The notes beneath the pieces were generated by a model. It ran no database searches. It worked only from the letters and a program-made list of their open reading frames with translations, and was not told the origin of the DNA. From Ananas comosus (Eukaryota; Streptophyta; Magnoliopsida; Poales; Bromeliaceae), in the NCBI RefSeq assembly GCF_001540865.1, contig NW_017893347.1:43518-107517 (forward strand): a DNA stretch of 64,000 nt. Direction: 5' to 3'. Positions 47,757 to 61,900 of this stretch are shown in pieces; position 1 is the first letter of the stretch; each line of letters opens with the position of its first letter. A program made the translations under genes and the position numbers.

Positions 47757-48949
47757 ACACAGAATGCCAAACAACCTTCGAAGGCATAAAAGGGTACTTA
47801 ATGAATCCACCAGTACTCGCCGCCCCGATTCACGGCAAACCCTTAATATTATACACAGCATCTCTTGAAGGGTCACTGGGAGCACTTTTGGCGCAGAATA
47901 ATGAAGAAGGAAAAGAACAAGCTCTATACTACCTCAGCAGGATATTGGTGGGGGCAGAAAATTCATATTCACCAATAGAAAAGCATTGTTTAGCTCTTAT
48001 ATTTGCTGTCAAGAAGCTGAGGCATTATATTTTCGAGCACAAAATTTACTTAGTATCAAAAGTCGATCCGCTCAAATTTTTAATGACAAGACCCATCTTA
48101 ACTGGCAGGCTAGCGAAATGGACAGTTATCCTTCTAGAATTTGATATCACCTACACGCCACAAAAGGCTGTTAAGGGGCAAACACTCGCTGATTTTTTAG
48201 CAGCACATCCAGTACCTAACGGTTCACCTTTGGTGTGCGATCTACCAGATGAAGAGGTGTTACTTGTTGAGGATGAACAACCATACTGGGGCATGTATTT
48301 CGATGGAGCATCTTCTATCCAACCTGCATATAGCCCGAGTATTCCGCAAGTAAGGGCGGGTGTCGGTCTAATTTTTGTGACGCCTGAGAGAGGAATCTTG
48401 CGATACTCTCTAGTGCTTTCTGAGCCTCGTACAAATAATGAAGCTGAATATGAAGCCTTAATTGCGGGATTAAAAATAGCCATCTTCATGACTATACAAC
48501 GGCTACACATCTATGGGGACTCTCAACTAATCATTAATCAAGTGACGGGCGAATATAAAGTCCACAAGCCAGAATTAACCAAATATCAGAAAAGGGCGCA
48601 AGAACTCATGAAGGAAATACCAAATGTCACACTGGAAAGGGTCTCCCGAGCTGCAAACGGGAAAGCGGATGCCCTAACTAGATTGGCTAAAGAGCTAGCT
48701 GATCCCAATCTTGACGAAGTCCATGTGACTATCAAGAATAGAAAGATCTTGTCACCTACGGACTTAGATCTCGAAGAAGAATCAAAAGAAATCCAGAAAG
48801 CGAATGCGCTAAAAATTAAAGTGGAAGACGATTGGAGGGAGCCTTTCCTTAATTATTTCAAACACAACGAACTTCCTAAAGAAAAGCCAAAACAAGTTCA
48901 GTTGAAGAAGAGGGCGATGCGATACGCTTTCGTGAACGATACCCTCTAG
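47757..48949 (+). CDS. Tat RNase H plus second, aRH-type RNase H
   Basis: Two RNase H domains in one frame. The first (about 47830-48080) has the fold sequence (LYTASLEGSLGALLAQ, SPIEKHCLALIFAVKKLRHY) but its first catalytic Asp position reads Thr-Ala, so it is probably inactive. The second (about 48280-48700) keeps all key acidic residues: MYFDGASS, RTNNEAEYEALIAGL, IYGDSQLIINQ and KADALTRLAKEL. A dual RNase H with a degenerate first copy and an added archaeal-type second copy is the hallmark of the Tat lineage. Frame breaks lie on both sides (47755, 48949). Confidence 0.88.
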
Positions 48950-48950
48950 G

Positions 48951-50081
48951 AGGTCTTATGATCAGTTATGGTTGAGATGTATATCACCAGAGGAAATCAA
49001 ACAGGTTATGCATGAAGTTCATTCGGGTGTATGTGGTGCTCACCAATCTGGTCCCAAGATGCGCCTCAAGATTAAACACTTGGGCTACTATTGGCCCACG
49101 ATGGTTCAAGATTGTATGGAATACGCTAGGAAATGCCACCAATGCCAAGTCCATAGCGATTTTATTCACCAACATCCGAACCCTCTGCACCCGACAATTG
49201 CCTCTTGGCCATTTGATATGTGGGGAACAGACGTTATAGGGCCAATTAATCCCCCCTCATCTCGAGGACACAAATTTATTCTCGCAGCAACAGACTACTT
49301 CTCTAGATGGGCTGAGGCTATTCCTTTGAGAGAAGTGAAAGCGGATAATGTCATGAGATTTTTTAGGGAAAATATTTTGAACCGCTTCGGGGTTCCTCAT
49401 CGAATTATTTCTGATAATGGCTCGGCCTTCAAAAGTTTTAAGGTCAGCAGATTCGCCTCCCACCATAAGATCGACTGGCGATATTCGTCGATTTATAATC
49501 CAAGAGCTAATGGTCTGGCCGAAGCTTTCAATAAGACCCTGGTTAAACTTTTGAGAAAAATTATTGGTAAAAATAAGAGGGAATGGCACGACAAGATTTC
49601 AGATGCGCTCTGGGCTTACCGAACAACTTTTAAGACTCCTACTCAAGCCACGCCTTATTCTTTGGTCTTCAGAACGGAAGCTATCCTTCCTTTAGAAGTG
49701 GAGCTACCATCGCTAAGGATGGCGGTTCAACATGAAATGACAAATGAAGAAAATATCTTCTTGAGACTTGACGAACTGGATTCTCTGGACGAGGTACGGT
49801 TGGCTGCGCAACAAAACCTAGAGCTTTATCAGTCTTAAATGTCGAGGGCATACAACAAACTAGCGCGCGTCCGAACTTTTCAAGCAGGAGATTTGGTGCT
49901 AGTTCACCGACGGCCTATAATTATAAACAAACATGCCGGGGGCAAATTCGATCCAAATTGGGAAGGTCCCTATGTTATAGAAAAAGCATACGAGGGAGGA
50001 GCTTACCAATTAATCGACGCAAAAGGAGAAAGACCGATGCCACCGATCAACGAACGATTTTTGAAGAAATACTATCCATAA
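48951..50081 (+). pseudogene. Tat integrase
   Basis: HHCC zinc-binding region (HSGVCGAHQSGPKMRLKI, CHQCQVHSDFIHQ), core D,D,E (MWGTDVIGPI; IISDNGSAFKS; YNPRANGLAEAFNKTLVKLL), then a C-terminal domain (FQAGDLVLVHRRP, DPNWEGPYVIEKAY, ending FLKKYYP at 50078). One TAA (49836-49838) interrupts the frame before the C-terminal part; a frameshift near 48949 separates it from RNase H. No chromodomain, as expected for Tat. Confidence 0.9.
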
Positions 50082-50272
50082 AAAAAAAAAAAAGGATAGA
50101 AAGAAAGAAATCCGGCTGTGAATAAATTTCACGGGCAAAAATGGAATCCCTGCTGTGAGAAAACCTGCATTTGGCTCACAGGCAAAAGTTAGGAGAAAGG
50201 TTTCTAGCGAAAACCCTCACGGGCGCTAGTTTCCAATAAAACTAAAATCCACACCTTTCCCTACCGACGATG

Positions 50273-50645
50273 GAATACTAACTCACCCTTTGGGGTCGGT
50301 TATGCGCAGCAATCTCGATATACCGAATTGCTTCCGGAGGCTAAATAAACTCAACAATCTTCTTTGTTTTTCTTGCCGACGATGGAATGCTAACTCACCC
50401 TTTGGGGTCGGTTATGCGCAGCAATCTCGATATACCGAATTGCTTCCGAAGGCCAAATAAACTCAACAATCTTCTTTGTTTTTTCTGCCGACGATGGAAT
50501 GCTAACTCACCCTTTGGGGTCGGTTATGCGCAGCAATCCTGATGTACCAAGTTGCTTCCGGAGGCCAAACAAATCCAAGAAAATTCATTTTCCCTTTTAG
50601 CTGACAATGAAACGCTAACTCACCCTTTGGGGTCGGTCACTAGTC
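50273..50645 (+). repeat. Tandem repeats of about 112 bp in the Tat 3' untranslated region
   Basis: Copies start near 50273, 50375, 50487 and 50601, each with CGACGATGGAAT, CTAACTCACCCTTTGGGGTC and, in the first three, a GCGCAGCAATC block. They lie between the integrase stop and the PPT. Tandem repeats at this site are known in some Tat/Ogre elements and can seed satellites. Confidence 0.88.
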
Positions 50646-50760
50646 CAGCACGCGAGGTTGAATGTGCAAACAGATATCGACAAACTGGATTTCTGCAAAA
50701 AAAAAAAAAAAAAAAAAAAAAAGAGAGTTTCCACCTTTTTTCTGCTCGCAAAAAAACACT

Positions 50761-50782
50761 CACAACAAAAGGTGGGGGGCAC
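50761..50782 (+). other. Polypurine tract of the Tat element
   Basis: AAAAGGTGGGGGGCA lies between the untranslated repeats and the start of the 3' LTR. The exact LTR start is uncertain (about 50783-50790) because the matching 5' LTR head is missing from the window. Confidence 0.65.
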
Positions 50783-50784
50783 TT

Positions 50785-52915
50785 TGTTTGAGTAAAAAAA
50801 AAATTTAAAAAAATTTTAAAAAAAAAGAAAGAAAAAAAGAGGGAAAAATGTAAAATTTGAAAAAAAAATATCCCACTTCAAAAAAAAAACGAAGGAAAGA
50901 AAAGATACTTAAAAAAAAAAAAGAAAAAAAATTTCATACCTTAATCAAGGTACCATTCCTTTTCAAAAAATTTTTTGAATAGTTTCTAAAAAAAGCACAA
51001 GCCATTAGAGGCTTAATATAAGGAGGCCTCTGAATAAAAAAAGGGAGGGACCCAAAAAAAAAAAAAAGAGAACCAAAAAAAGGCAGAAGAAAAAAAAAGA
51101 AGAACAGAAGAAAGAAAAAAAAAAGGGTGAGAAACAAAAAAAAAGGAGAGCTTTATACTCTCCTCTCTCTCTCTCTCTCTCTCTCTCGCTCTCTCTCTCT
51201 CTCTCACTTTCTCTCTCTCTTTCGTGTACGGGTACCAAAGGGGAAGCCCCTTTTGGGGTCTTGCTGGCAGAGGGGGGTGCCATGTGCACCCCTCTCCAAT
51301 CCGTACACAAACAAAAAAAAGAGAGAAAGGGTTTTGACTCTAATGACGACGCGACGGCGACGACTTCGACGACGGCACGACAACGACGACTTCGACAACA
51401 GCAACCACAATAATTTCTACAACAACAGGAGATACGCATGCGTACGCATAGCGTAGGTGTGATTTTTTTGTTGGTTTGATCAACCCGACCATCTTCGTGA
51501 TAGGTTTCGAACTGATCAAATCTAACATCAAATCATCACTTCCGCCATGCGTATGTATTGTTAATCTCCAAGCCGTGCGGCCATCTTCGCGATAGGCTCG
51601 ACATGGTCAAAATAATTAATCGAACCGGAGGTTTTATTACGTAAGCCGTGCGGCCATCTTCGCGATAGGCTCGACATGGTCAAAATAATTGATCGAACCG
51701 GAGGTTTTATTACGTAAGTCGTGCGGCCGTCTTTGTGATAGGCTCGACATGGGTATAAAAAAAAATCGTGCGACCATCTTCGCGATAGGCTCGACACGAT
51801 TAAACTCCGCAAAACGCGACAAAAAATAATAACATGAAGAATGATGATAAATAATGGACGGGTTTTGATTCGTCATTTCGTATGTTTGGACAAATAAACA
51901 AAAATAAAAGAATAATAATAAACAAACAAAAGAAGACAACAACAACAAAAACCTGAGGAGTTGGGTTTGAATTATTTTGAAAATGGCCCAATAAACAATT
52001 TCATGAGCAGTCAAAAAATAATAATAATGCAGAGCCCATATGCAAATTCGGGTCCAAGGCCCAAAACTTGTAGAGCCCAAAATTCAGACTACATACAAGT
52101 TCGGACCCAGGATATTAAAGCCCGAAATCCATCTCAGCCCACATGTAGATTCGGGCCCAAATCATATAAGATCCAAAATTATCTCAGTCCATATACAGAT
52201 TTGGGTCTAAGGCCCAAAATTTGCAAAGCCTGAAATCTATTTCAGCCCACATCCAAATTTGGATCCAAAAAAGAAAAGGAAGAATAAAATCCCTCAACCC
52301 AAGCCCACAAAGTCCACAAATAAAGATCCAAAACCCAAAGTCCACAAATAAAGTCCAAAACTCAAAACCCAAAGATCCAAAACCCAAAGTCCACAAATAA
52401 AGTCCAAAACTCAAAACCCAAAGATCCAAAATCCAAAGTCCATAAATAACACCCAACCAGATCTACCAAACCTATGTCTCGAATTAATTTCTTGGGCTTT
52501 CTAAATGGGCCTCTTATCATAAAATCAATTCTACAAATTAATTTTATGGATTTCCCTCATAGGCCCTTCTATCACGAATTAATTCTATGAATTAATTTCA
52601 TGGGCCTCTTTGTCATAAATTAAATTCATGAACTAACGGGCCTTCCAAATGGCTCATTATCATCCAATTAAAAGGGCTCTCCAAATGCCCCTTATCATGA
52701 ATTAATTTCATCAATTAATTCAATGGACTTTACAAACGGGCTTCTAGCATGAATTAATTTCATGAATTAGCTTCATGAACAGCTCGATTTCAAACGACCG
52801 AAAAGTCGCTAAACTAAACCCAAATTTCAAACGACCGAAACGTCGCTAAACTAAACCCAAATTTCAAACGACCGTAACGTCGCTAAACTAAACCCAAATT
52901 TCAAACGACCGAAAA
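50785..52915 (+). mobile_element. Tat 3' LTR, proximal part
   Basis: A-rich start, TATA-like AATATAAGG near 51017, a (CT)n leader (51157-51228), GAC-rich stretch (51342-51400), 73-bp tandem repeats (51570-51790), a GGCCCAAAA-type repeat block (51960-52260), then the same blocks as 28904-29500 of the 5' LTR. It breaks off at 52915 where the error-rich block starts. Confidence 0.75.
51570..51800 (+). repeat. 73-bp tandem repeats in the Tat LTR
   Basis: Copies begin at 51570, 51643 and 51716, with a shorter one near 51766 and a diverged one near 51484. The core is GCGGCCATCTTCGCGATAGG followed by CTCGACATGGTC. GC-rich, non-coding, in the leader or U5 part of the LTR. Confidence 0.88.
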
Positions 52916-55900
52916 TTTTATTTGCCGTGTTTTGTCTCTTTTATTTCAGATTTATATTTGGTCTCTTAAATCGAGGGTTCCTAACACAGAAGTGTGGGGT
53001 AAATTACAACAGATTCTTGAGCTGTTGGAAGCCAATGACTATAATCCTACTTTCAAAATAAAACATAAGACAAATTGTTTATCTCTACAATGACATGACC
53101 ACTCGCCCTAGAAACAACCTACGGCGTGGGGGCCGGTTCATTCGCGCAGACAAACATCGGCACGCCCTGGTCGGACATGGCTTCACCCTCCATTCTTTGA
53201 GACCTAATGAATAAATGCTTGATAAAATACTTAGAATACATTACGCGTCACCTGCGACGTTGTTGATCTTTTCTATATGCCAGAACAATGGCATCAAACA
53301 ACACCACAGTCAATGCAGCAGCAAATTCGCTTTTTCCGCTTCTAATGATGGGATGATCGAGCTGCCGGTTGTTACCATCCAGTTCGGCACCATCAACTGA
53401 AGACATTCTAAGCTACTGTCATTTGCTCAACCAGCACTCCAAATTAGTGGGGCAGTACCTTCGACAGACGAAGCTACTCCCAGTTCCAACAGTCGTGCTG
53501 CAGTATTCTCTCGCCTTCCATCACGTGAGGCGCGGCCAAACGTCATCATCGAATCCTCCTCGCAAAGCCTCTGCCAAGGGAGCGACTCACTTGTTCTCTA
53601 CTGCAACAAGTGATGGCGATTGGAGGGTCGACTCGAAATTTCCTGATGGCCAAACTTGCCAAGGACATCCGTCTTTAAAAGACTTGGCCACTGTCAACCA
53701 TTAAAACTGCTAATTCCGGACGCATTCGAGAAATTAGTTTTTGATTGACTGACGACCCTCTACCAGCGAATTTGCCAAGATGGCAATTTACATACAAATT
53801 CAAATCTTTGTAAGAGAAACAGGCCCGACGTTCCTTAAGAGAAGACAGCAGAGAAAAGACACGGGGACAGACGGCATTGTATCGCCAACCCGAGAGGTTA
53901 CGTTGATCGAACCGGCAGGTCTTTTGCATACAAGTTCGCCCCACTAAAGTTTAGTCAAAAAGAACTCACCCACTGCTGTCCTCCGTCCTGAGAAAGAAAA
54001 TCGGTCATCTACGAGCCTATCAATGAGGCGAGCCACCACGACCCGTCAATAAGGTCTCGCCAAAACGTAAGACAGACAACCAATATCTCAATCGCATCTA
54101 ATGAGCCTTGAAAAAAGAGATCAAATAGGCGGTCGCAGAGAGGAAGATACATCTGCCAATTTAGGGAGGCGGAAGAACCATTGCATTCCAATGTAAGAAA
54201 ATTACTAAGCAATGGAGGGTGGAAGAACACTTGTTCATACCCTCTGATAATCCGAAAAGCAAAGAGGAACTCAAAAAGGTTGACTTTATCCATACAAGTA
54301 AGGATGGTCAATCATACAGAGAAGATAATGATGATTGGCAATCCAACGCTGAGGGAGATAGCTACAAGAAGCTGCGCCTCCTGCCGCCAAAGGGAAGAGG
54401 CCCTGAAAACAGCTAAAGGGCGGGTTCTTCCTCAATGGGATAGGCAGAAACGCCCAACGACGGACTTAACCCCAAACTTCCTATACTGGACTTACCTCTT
54501 GACCGTTTAACTATAGAGGAAAGGGAAGAGGAACCCCTTTTCTTCCCGGGATCCTAAAGATCTCATAATTGATTTCAATGAGAAAGAAGCTGGAGGGAAA
54601 AGCGCAAAGACAGTATCCAAATCTGCATAGAAAAGTAGACGAAGTTCTTGGAAATGTTCCGCAACATGCAAACGCACATTGGGGAGTGCCAATTACGCAA
54701 TCCTGAAGTTCAAGCTATACCGCCGACCTTGACTTGTCCACACCGTCAATCGAAGAAAAATCGATGAATCAGTGGCTAACAACACTTCGCCATCCACAAA
54801 AGATGACTCACAATATAACCAGAGAATGAAATATCAGACTCATTGCCTCTTCAATTGAAAAGAGTCAATGCAAGTGCAAATACACAAACAGAAAGGGAAC
54901 GGGGGCATCTGTTCCCGTGGAATATGATTGATATTACTTTCTTCCCTTTTTAGGGTATATGTTCATCCCCATAATTCAACAATTGTTAATGAGTGAGCAA
55001 TCCGGACAAATTTGGCCACATTTCAAACGCCACGTGTGTAACACCGGAGGCAACAGATGCATTTATTGTTGGCGCATCTCGTTTGAAGTAGACTCAATCA
55101 AAACTTGGAATGAAATGGAGAAGTCTTTGAACAAAATTCGGCTACAGTTAGCCGATAGAATTTCAATAGTCGACCTCGGCAGCGACTTAAAAGAAAGACA
55201 ACATGAGTCAATGCTAGACTACATAAACTCGAATGGCGCAATTTGAGTATAAAGTGTTACAACGTAGAAGCAGAATCTCAGCGGTGGAGCTGCGTACAGG
55301 GAATGTAGACAACTGGATGCCCCGCTTCTTTGCACCACAGTGTACCTACGGCTTATCAGGATCTCATATGAAGTCTCAAGCAGAAAACGATCCACAAATT
55401 TTGGCGGGTTTCTATCTTCTAAACCTCGGGAGGGAAGCATGGGAAAGAAAGACGAAACTAAAACATTCGTTCAAGACGGCCAATGCGCAACAATGTAGAA
55501 AAGGAAAAAGCCTATTGTTTTCAGCTGGGCCGATCCAACAACATTCGAGGCCGGTGATATTATAAATTGACCAATGGAGTAGAGAGAAGAATAAGTCTAC
55601 CCCATTTCAAATGAGACAAAGATAAGAAAATATTCAATGAGTGCTATTAAAGTGCAATGAACTACCGGAGCCAAAGGGCAGAAGATTGTTGGGCAAGACG
55701 ATGACGCAAATTATTGTCGCTATCATAGAATAGTCGCGTCTCACCTATTGAGATTGTTGAGTGTTTAATAGACTGCGGTGGGAAAGGCATATAAGAACTG
55801 GATGCTATTACCTGTCACGTTCGGTCCTGATGAGATCCACAGTGGAAGAAACTAATGTTCATTAGTGCGGGAACCGAAAGGAAAAATATGGGTTCAATAA

Positions 55901-58900
55901 TCTCTTTTCCTTCGAGTTTTGGAACCTTTTAAACTAGAAGATTCGAAGATGCTCAAACAATTGATAAGAGACTCCGGGAATTTATTATGGCCGAGGCCCA
56001 TTGAACCAAAAGTGCAACCGAGTCTGCCATTTGAGGATCAGCCATTCATTTCCAACCATAAATTCCTCGCTACTTGTATTAATCGGAATAGTAATCATAG
56101 AAAAAGAAGATTAAAAGCCGTAGATCCGGAGCTGTATGAGTTAAAGAAGACGGAGCTTGAAGAGTTTGATATTAGTCCTTAGAGACTACATACAGAAAGA
56201 GGGATACCAGTTTTAATCAAGGACTTCGTAGTCGGAACAATTGGAAGGCACGACCGTCCCAATCGAAGATTGATGGAGGGCTGTCAAAATTGTAGATAAA
56301 TGTTGGAGCTCCCTCATCCACCAATAGAAGGTCCTATATAATTTAAAAGACGAATTTGAAGAAGATAGAGAAGGAGACTATAAGAGTCGGAAGGATCTTC
56401 TGGACAAGAAGTATCCACAGAAGCATGACAAGCCATCTCAGCATATGATGTGGACAATGAACGACGAATTCAACGTCTGCGTTAGAGGACAACATTGTGA
56501 TTGTGTTTGAAAGAGTAGATAGCGAGAAAGAATTTTCGGCAAAACTAGAAGAAAAAACAAGAAGAAGAACAAAGTTCGACTGCATATACCACAAAGGGCA
56601 CGAAGACTATAGGCTAGAACCTCGGTCAACGATGAACTCGTTTAAACATAAGAGTCGACAAAAAGAGATAGCGAAGATGTGAATTTTGGCTTGAAGCAAG
56701 GGCTTGAGAAGTGTTGCGGTGTGATGCTCAGCCGCTCGACTGGAAGTTCGACTCCACGAAGAAACAGACGTCTACAAAAGATGATGAGCGCATTGAAAAG
56801 AATGATGACCCCATACCAGTCAGGAGTAAGCTAATAGAGTAATGTATCTTTCTCGAACTTGAGAATTGTAGGAGATCAGAATCTGATCAATTCAAAGGAA
56901 GAAAAAAATTATCTCGAAAGATTAAAAAGTGATAAACTTTTAACCCCAGCTGGCAAGCAGTCGACTGATTGATCAAAAGGAGACTCGATCTGGAGAAAAG
57001 GGAAAAACCCGGATATTGGATCGATGCACGCAAAAGTCGGCAGAAAAGGTCACGACACACGACGTGCAAGTTTAATGGAAAAAGTAAAACTCCATCATTG
57101 AAGACCAAGCGTTAAAGATAAGTTTGGATAAGGGGAGCAAAGGGAAAGCGCGACTCCGATTTTCTCCGGACCCATCGAAGAGTGGGGGCATAAACTAGAT
57201 TACAAAGAAGGATTCAAGATAACAACCTGACCATGTAAAGGCTTCAAAGAAGATCGAATCACAAGAAAGAACACAAGACCCGAGAATATATCTCCATATG
57301 ATGAGAACGGCCTATTATCTCAATTCTGGGAAGCTAAATGGCCCCATTCTTAACAAATTTGCAATATCTAAAAGAGCTAGAAGACATTGCGAGAGAGAGT
57401 CTTGAGAGTTATTCACTATCTCTGGAAGATCAGCTCTGAGGAACTCTGTTAAACGAAACGGACGACGAAAAAGTAAACAAGCCAACATATGGTGAGACGA
57501 AGAAAGTGAAGTTCATGGCTAGCATATGAACCTTCCCTTCCCAAAATCAAGAATTTAAAACAAAATGTAAACTGTTATCCTGGAAAGTACGGAACGAGTT
57601 GTGAAATAAGAGTTGCAGCTCGGACTCCAGCTTTGCGAGTTAAATCTAGATGGGTGTTGGCTATTGCCGAGTGAAAAATATGAAGCTCTCCAGCTAAGGA
57701 ACAGATATAGATATGGCTCCGCTCTAAGTAGGCGAGAGCTAAAGAAAACTCGAACGAGACTTGTAGGCTTAGGCGCATCAATACTGATACGGAGAATGAG
57801 TGAAGGAGATGCTAAAATAAATTAAGATCTGAGAAAAGTGCTAGCCAGAAGAGCAAGAGCGCAGTCAAAAGAAGAGAGATAGAGAACTCATATGTCAACA
57901 AGAATTTCCAACTTTTAATCAAGCAAAGCTGAAAGACTATAAGTCATAATGTACTCTCTCATTTACGAAAAAATGGTACCAGACTTCTGAAGGTTTTATG
58001 CAGCCCTCTGAGCTGTCTAAAGAACTCAGAGAGAAGTGATTGATCTATGCTCTCCCAAAATCCTGACCTTCCACGCATATTTCCGAGCAAGCATGAAGGA
58101 GGCGTGTATTACTCGTCCACACCGCCAATATCACCGTTTACAGAAAAAAGATTTATTAAATGGGGACAACGCTCATAATCGTACCGTTATATTGTGGACG
58201 GCACAAGTGACAGAGAAAAGAATCGAACCGCATTTTAAGTGATCTCGGATTTCTGTGACTTAATGACTGTTAAGAACCTAAAGAGTCTTGGCAGATGGAG
58301 TGTCGGCTATTAAACTCAGGAAAAACGTCGTAATTCAAGGGTTCAACCAACACAGTCAAAAAGGCCCTTGTATCTATTACCTCCCGCATAGATTTGAGAA
58401 AGTTGAAAACTGAGGTGCAAAATTTATGTTATCAATGCAGATATTCTACAAGGCTTGTTAGGAAGGCCTTGGTTGCATTAAATATCACATAGTGTCCGTC
58501 TAACCTTCACAGTGCCTGAAATATATAAAAGATGGGCAAGAAATAGAATTGATGGTGATATTCGGCCATTGGAGTTCATGAGAATTGTTATATGAAGATG
58601 TCAAGATTTTATAATTAGAGATTACAGAGGAAAATCATAGCATACGAGGAGGACAATCCTCTAAGAGAGAAGAAACTTGTAGACGAACATTCAGAGGGAG
58701 TCACGTGCCGTATTTCGAAGTACTCGATATCCAATCTCGCATGAAGATGAGTTATGTTGAGGCTATGAAGTTCTTTTCAAACAAGTTGGAATACGCCTCG
58801 AAGGTTGAAACTCGTCAGAAGACGAACATCATTTATTAGCTTATGTCAGGAGCTGATAGAATGATTGCAAAACCTCTGACCAGGTGAAAATACATTGACA

Positions 58901-61900
58901 TTGTTCAAGGTTCCTGAAGAATGACCCACAGAACTTATTTCTGCAAGCAGTTTCGTGTTGTGACACATTTAAAAATTTCTTTGTCCCACCTAAATAGAAG
59001 ATGTTGAAGGAAGTGAGGAATAGTAAAAGAGAGGGAATCCTTTTTGATAAATCAGACGATATAAAATCCACTATGTTTATCAGATCGGAGGATTATGCTT
59101 TTTTGATGATGATATTCAGGATATAGAAATCCCGATTATTTTTCAGCTAGCTTCGATAAGATGATACACAAATTAGGGTTGTCCACAAGGAGATGCTTGC
59201 GGCCAATTCACAATTCTTCCAACGAACTGTGGAAATCACCGCAAAGAAGATCCATACTCCAAATGCAAATTAGTAATCCAGAGGCTAGGGATATTACAGA
59301 AGTTCCACTTATGCAAGATATCTTACCTGTAATATAATCAATGCGAACGCGGGTATTGCAACATTTGGTCGGATGAACAAAAATCTTCTTGACCAAAAGA
59401 TGCCACCTCAAGAGCTTGAGAGATGGGAGAGCCAAAACTGTGTATGAAATTTCGAGATAAATTTGGGTGATAGGAAGAATGATCTCCAACCTACTAAAGT
59501 GATTGCTTCCAGCGAGAAGAACAGGAAGGTAAAGATTGTAACAGATTTTAGAAGATTGTCTGATCGCCGTGGAGCTTATAAAGAAATGCCAGGCCTAATC
59601 CAGAAGTGCGCTGTTGCACAAAGCTAGCTATAGATACTCAAGGCTCATCCAGTCAACAAGCTCCTAGCTAGCGAGGATGAGGCGTGGATCTGGAGAGATA
59701 AATAATTGTGGAAACCAAAAAGGCTGATCTGAGCAGGCTTTATAAGCGGACGGGAAATATGCTACTGGATCGAGTTAGTATTGTCCCGGTCACAAGAGAA
59801 TGCCATAATTCGTATATGCGTCGATTTTCGGACTTAAATAGAAGACTTGTCCAAAATGATGATTTTCCGCGCCAATAAGAACTGATGATTGACAATTACC
59901 TCGAGTTCGCCGGAAGCTATTCTGTTTTATGGATGGCTCCTCCAGGATATAATCAATTATCAAATGTTCGCCAAAAGAATGAAACACACCGCATTCAGAA
60001 CCCTATGGTGGAATATATTTGTTATAAAGTTATGCCTTCGGTCTCTAAAAATGCCGGAGCTAACTATCAGCGGCTCAATGACTTAGAATATTCGATGATC
60101 TGTCACAAGACAGTGGGAAGTGCTATGTCATGAAGTTTGGTTTGTGAAACGAAAGAACAAGGAAAATCACTTCAGATCTACCACTGTTCTTCACACCGAT
60201 TGGAGGAATATCAGTTAAAAAATGAACCCGTCAGGATGTGCATTCGGATGTCTTTCTGCCAAATTTTAGGGTTATGTCAGGCATCGGGGAGTAGAATCGA
60301 TCCTTCAACATCAAAGCTATTATGAGATGCCTCGCTCCAAAGAATTTAAAACACTATCGGTTTTTCAGGCGAAGATTAGCAATATACAGAAATTTATTTG
60401 CAAGATCTATCTGGTATAGTCAAACCTTTCTCCAAACTAGTAAGAAGATGCACATCGTCTTGAACAAGAATGGCAACAAAGCCTCGAAGGCATAAAAGCG
60501 GTACTTAACTGAATCCACCAGTCTGCGCCGCCCGATTCACAGGCAAACCCTTAATATTATAACACCATCTCTTGAGTCACACTGGGAGCACTTTTGCGCA
60601 GGAAATAATGAAGCAAGAAAAGAACACAAGCCTCTATACTACCTCAGCAGAGAATATTGGGGGGTGCAGGAAATTCATATCACTCAATAGTAAAAGCATT
60701 GTTAGCTCTTATATTTGCCTGTCAAGAAGCGCGGGCAATTTTATTTTCGAAGCGCACAATTTAATTAGTATCAAAAAGTCGACCGCTCAATTTTTAATGA
60801 CAAGACCATCTTAACTGCAGGCTAGCGAATGCAGTTATCCTTCTAGATTTGATATACCTTAACGCAAAAAAGGCTGTTAAGGGGGCACAACACTCGTCTG
60901 CATTTAGTACAAGCACATCCAGACTAACGGTTCACCTTTGGTGTGCATCTACCAGCATGAAATGTGTTACTTGTTGGAGGGAAGAACCATACTGGGATGT
61001 ATTTCGATGGAGCATCTCTTCTATCAACTGCATATAAGCCGAGTTATTCCGCAAGTAAAGGGCGGCTACGGTGATCGGTCTAATTTTGGACGCTGAGAGA
61101 GGAACTTGCGATACTCCTTAGTGTTTTCTGAAGCCTCGTACAAATAATGAAGCTGATATGAGCTGTAATTCGGGATTAAAAATAGCCATCTAATGATATA
61201 GCAACGGTACACATCTCATGGGGACTTCAACTAATACATTAATCAAGTGACGGGCGAATATAATAAGTCACAAGCCAGAATAACCAAATATAGAAAGGGC
61301 AAGAACTCATGAAGCGAAATACAAATTGTCACACGTGGAAAGGCGCTCCCGAGCTGCATAACGGGGAAGAGCGGATGCCACACTAGATTGGCTAAAGAGC
61401 TAGCTGATCCCAAATGCTTGACGAGTCCATGTGACTATCAAGTGAAATCAGAAAATCTTGTCACCTACGGACTATGAGATCTGAGAAGAAATCAAAAGAA
61501 TCAGGAAAGCGATATCGCCCTAAAAATTAAGAGTGGAACGACCGATTGAGAGGAGCGCTTTCCTTAATTATTTCAAACACAACGAACTTCCTAAAGAAAA
61601 GCCTAAAACAATCGTTCAGTTGAAAAAGAGGGGATGCGATACGCTTTCTGAACGATACCCTTAGGATGTGGTCTTCAATGACAGTTATGTTAGGATGTAT
61701 ATCACCAGAGGAAAGTCAAACAGGTTATGCATGGAAGTTTCTTCGGAGTGTATGCGGGCGCCACAATCTGGCCCAAGACGCGCCTCAAGTTAAACCATTT
61801 GGTCCTATTAGCCCACAATGGTCAAGATTGGTATGGAATAGCTAGGAAATGCCACAATGGCCAAGTCCATAGCATTTTATTCAACCAACATAGCCGAACC

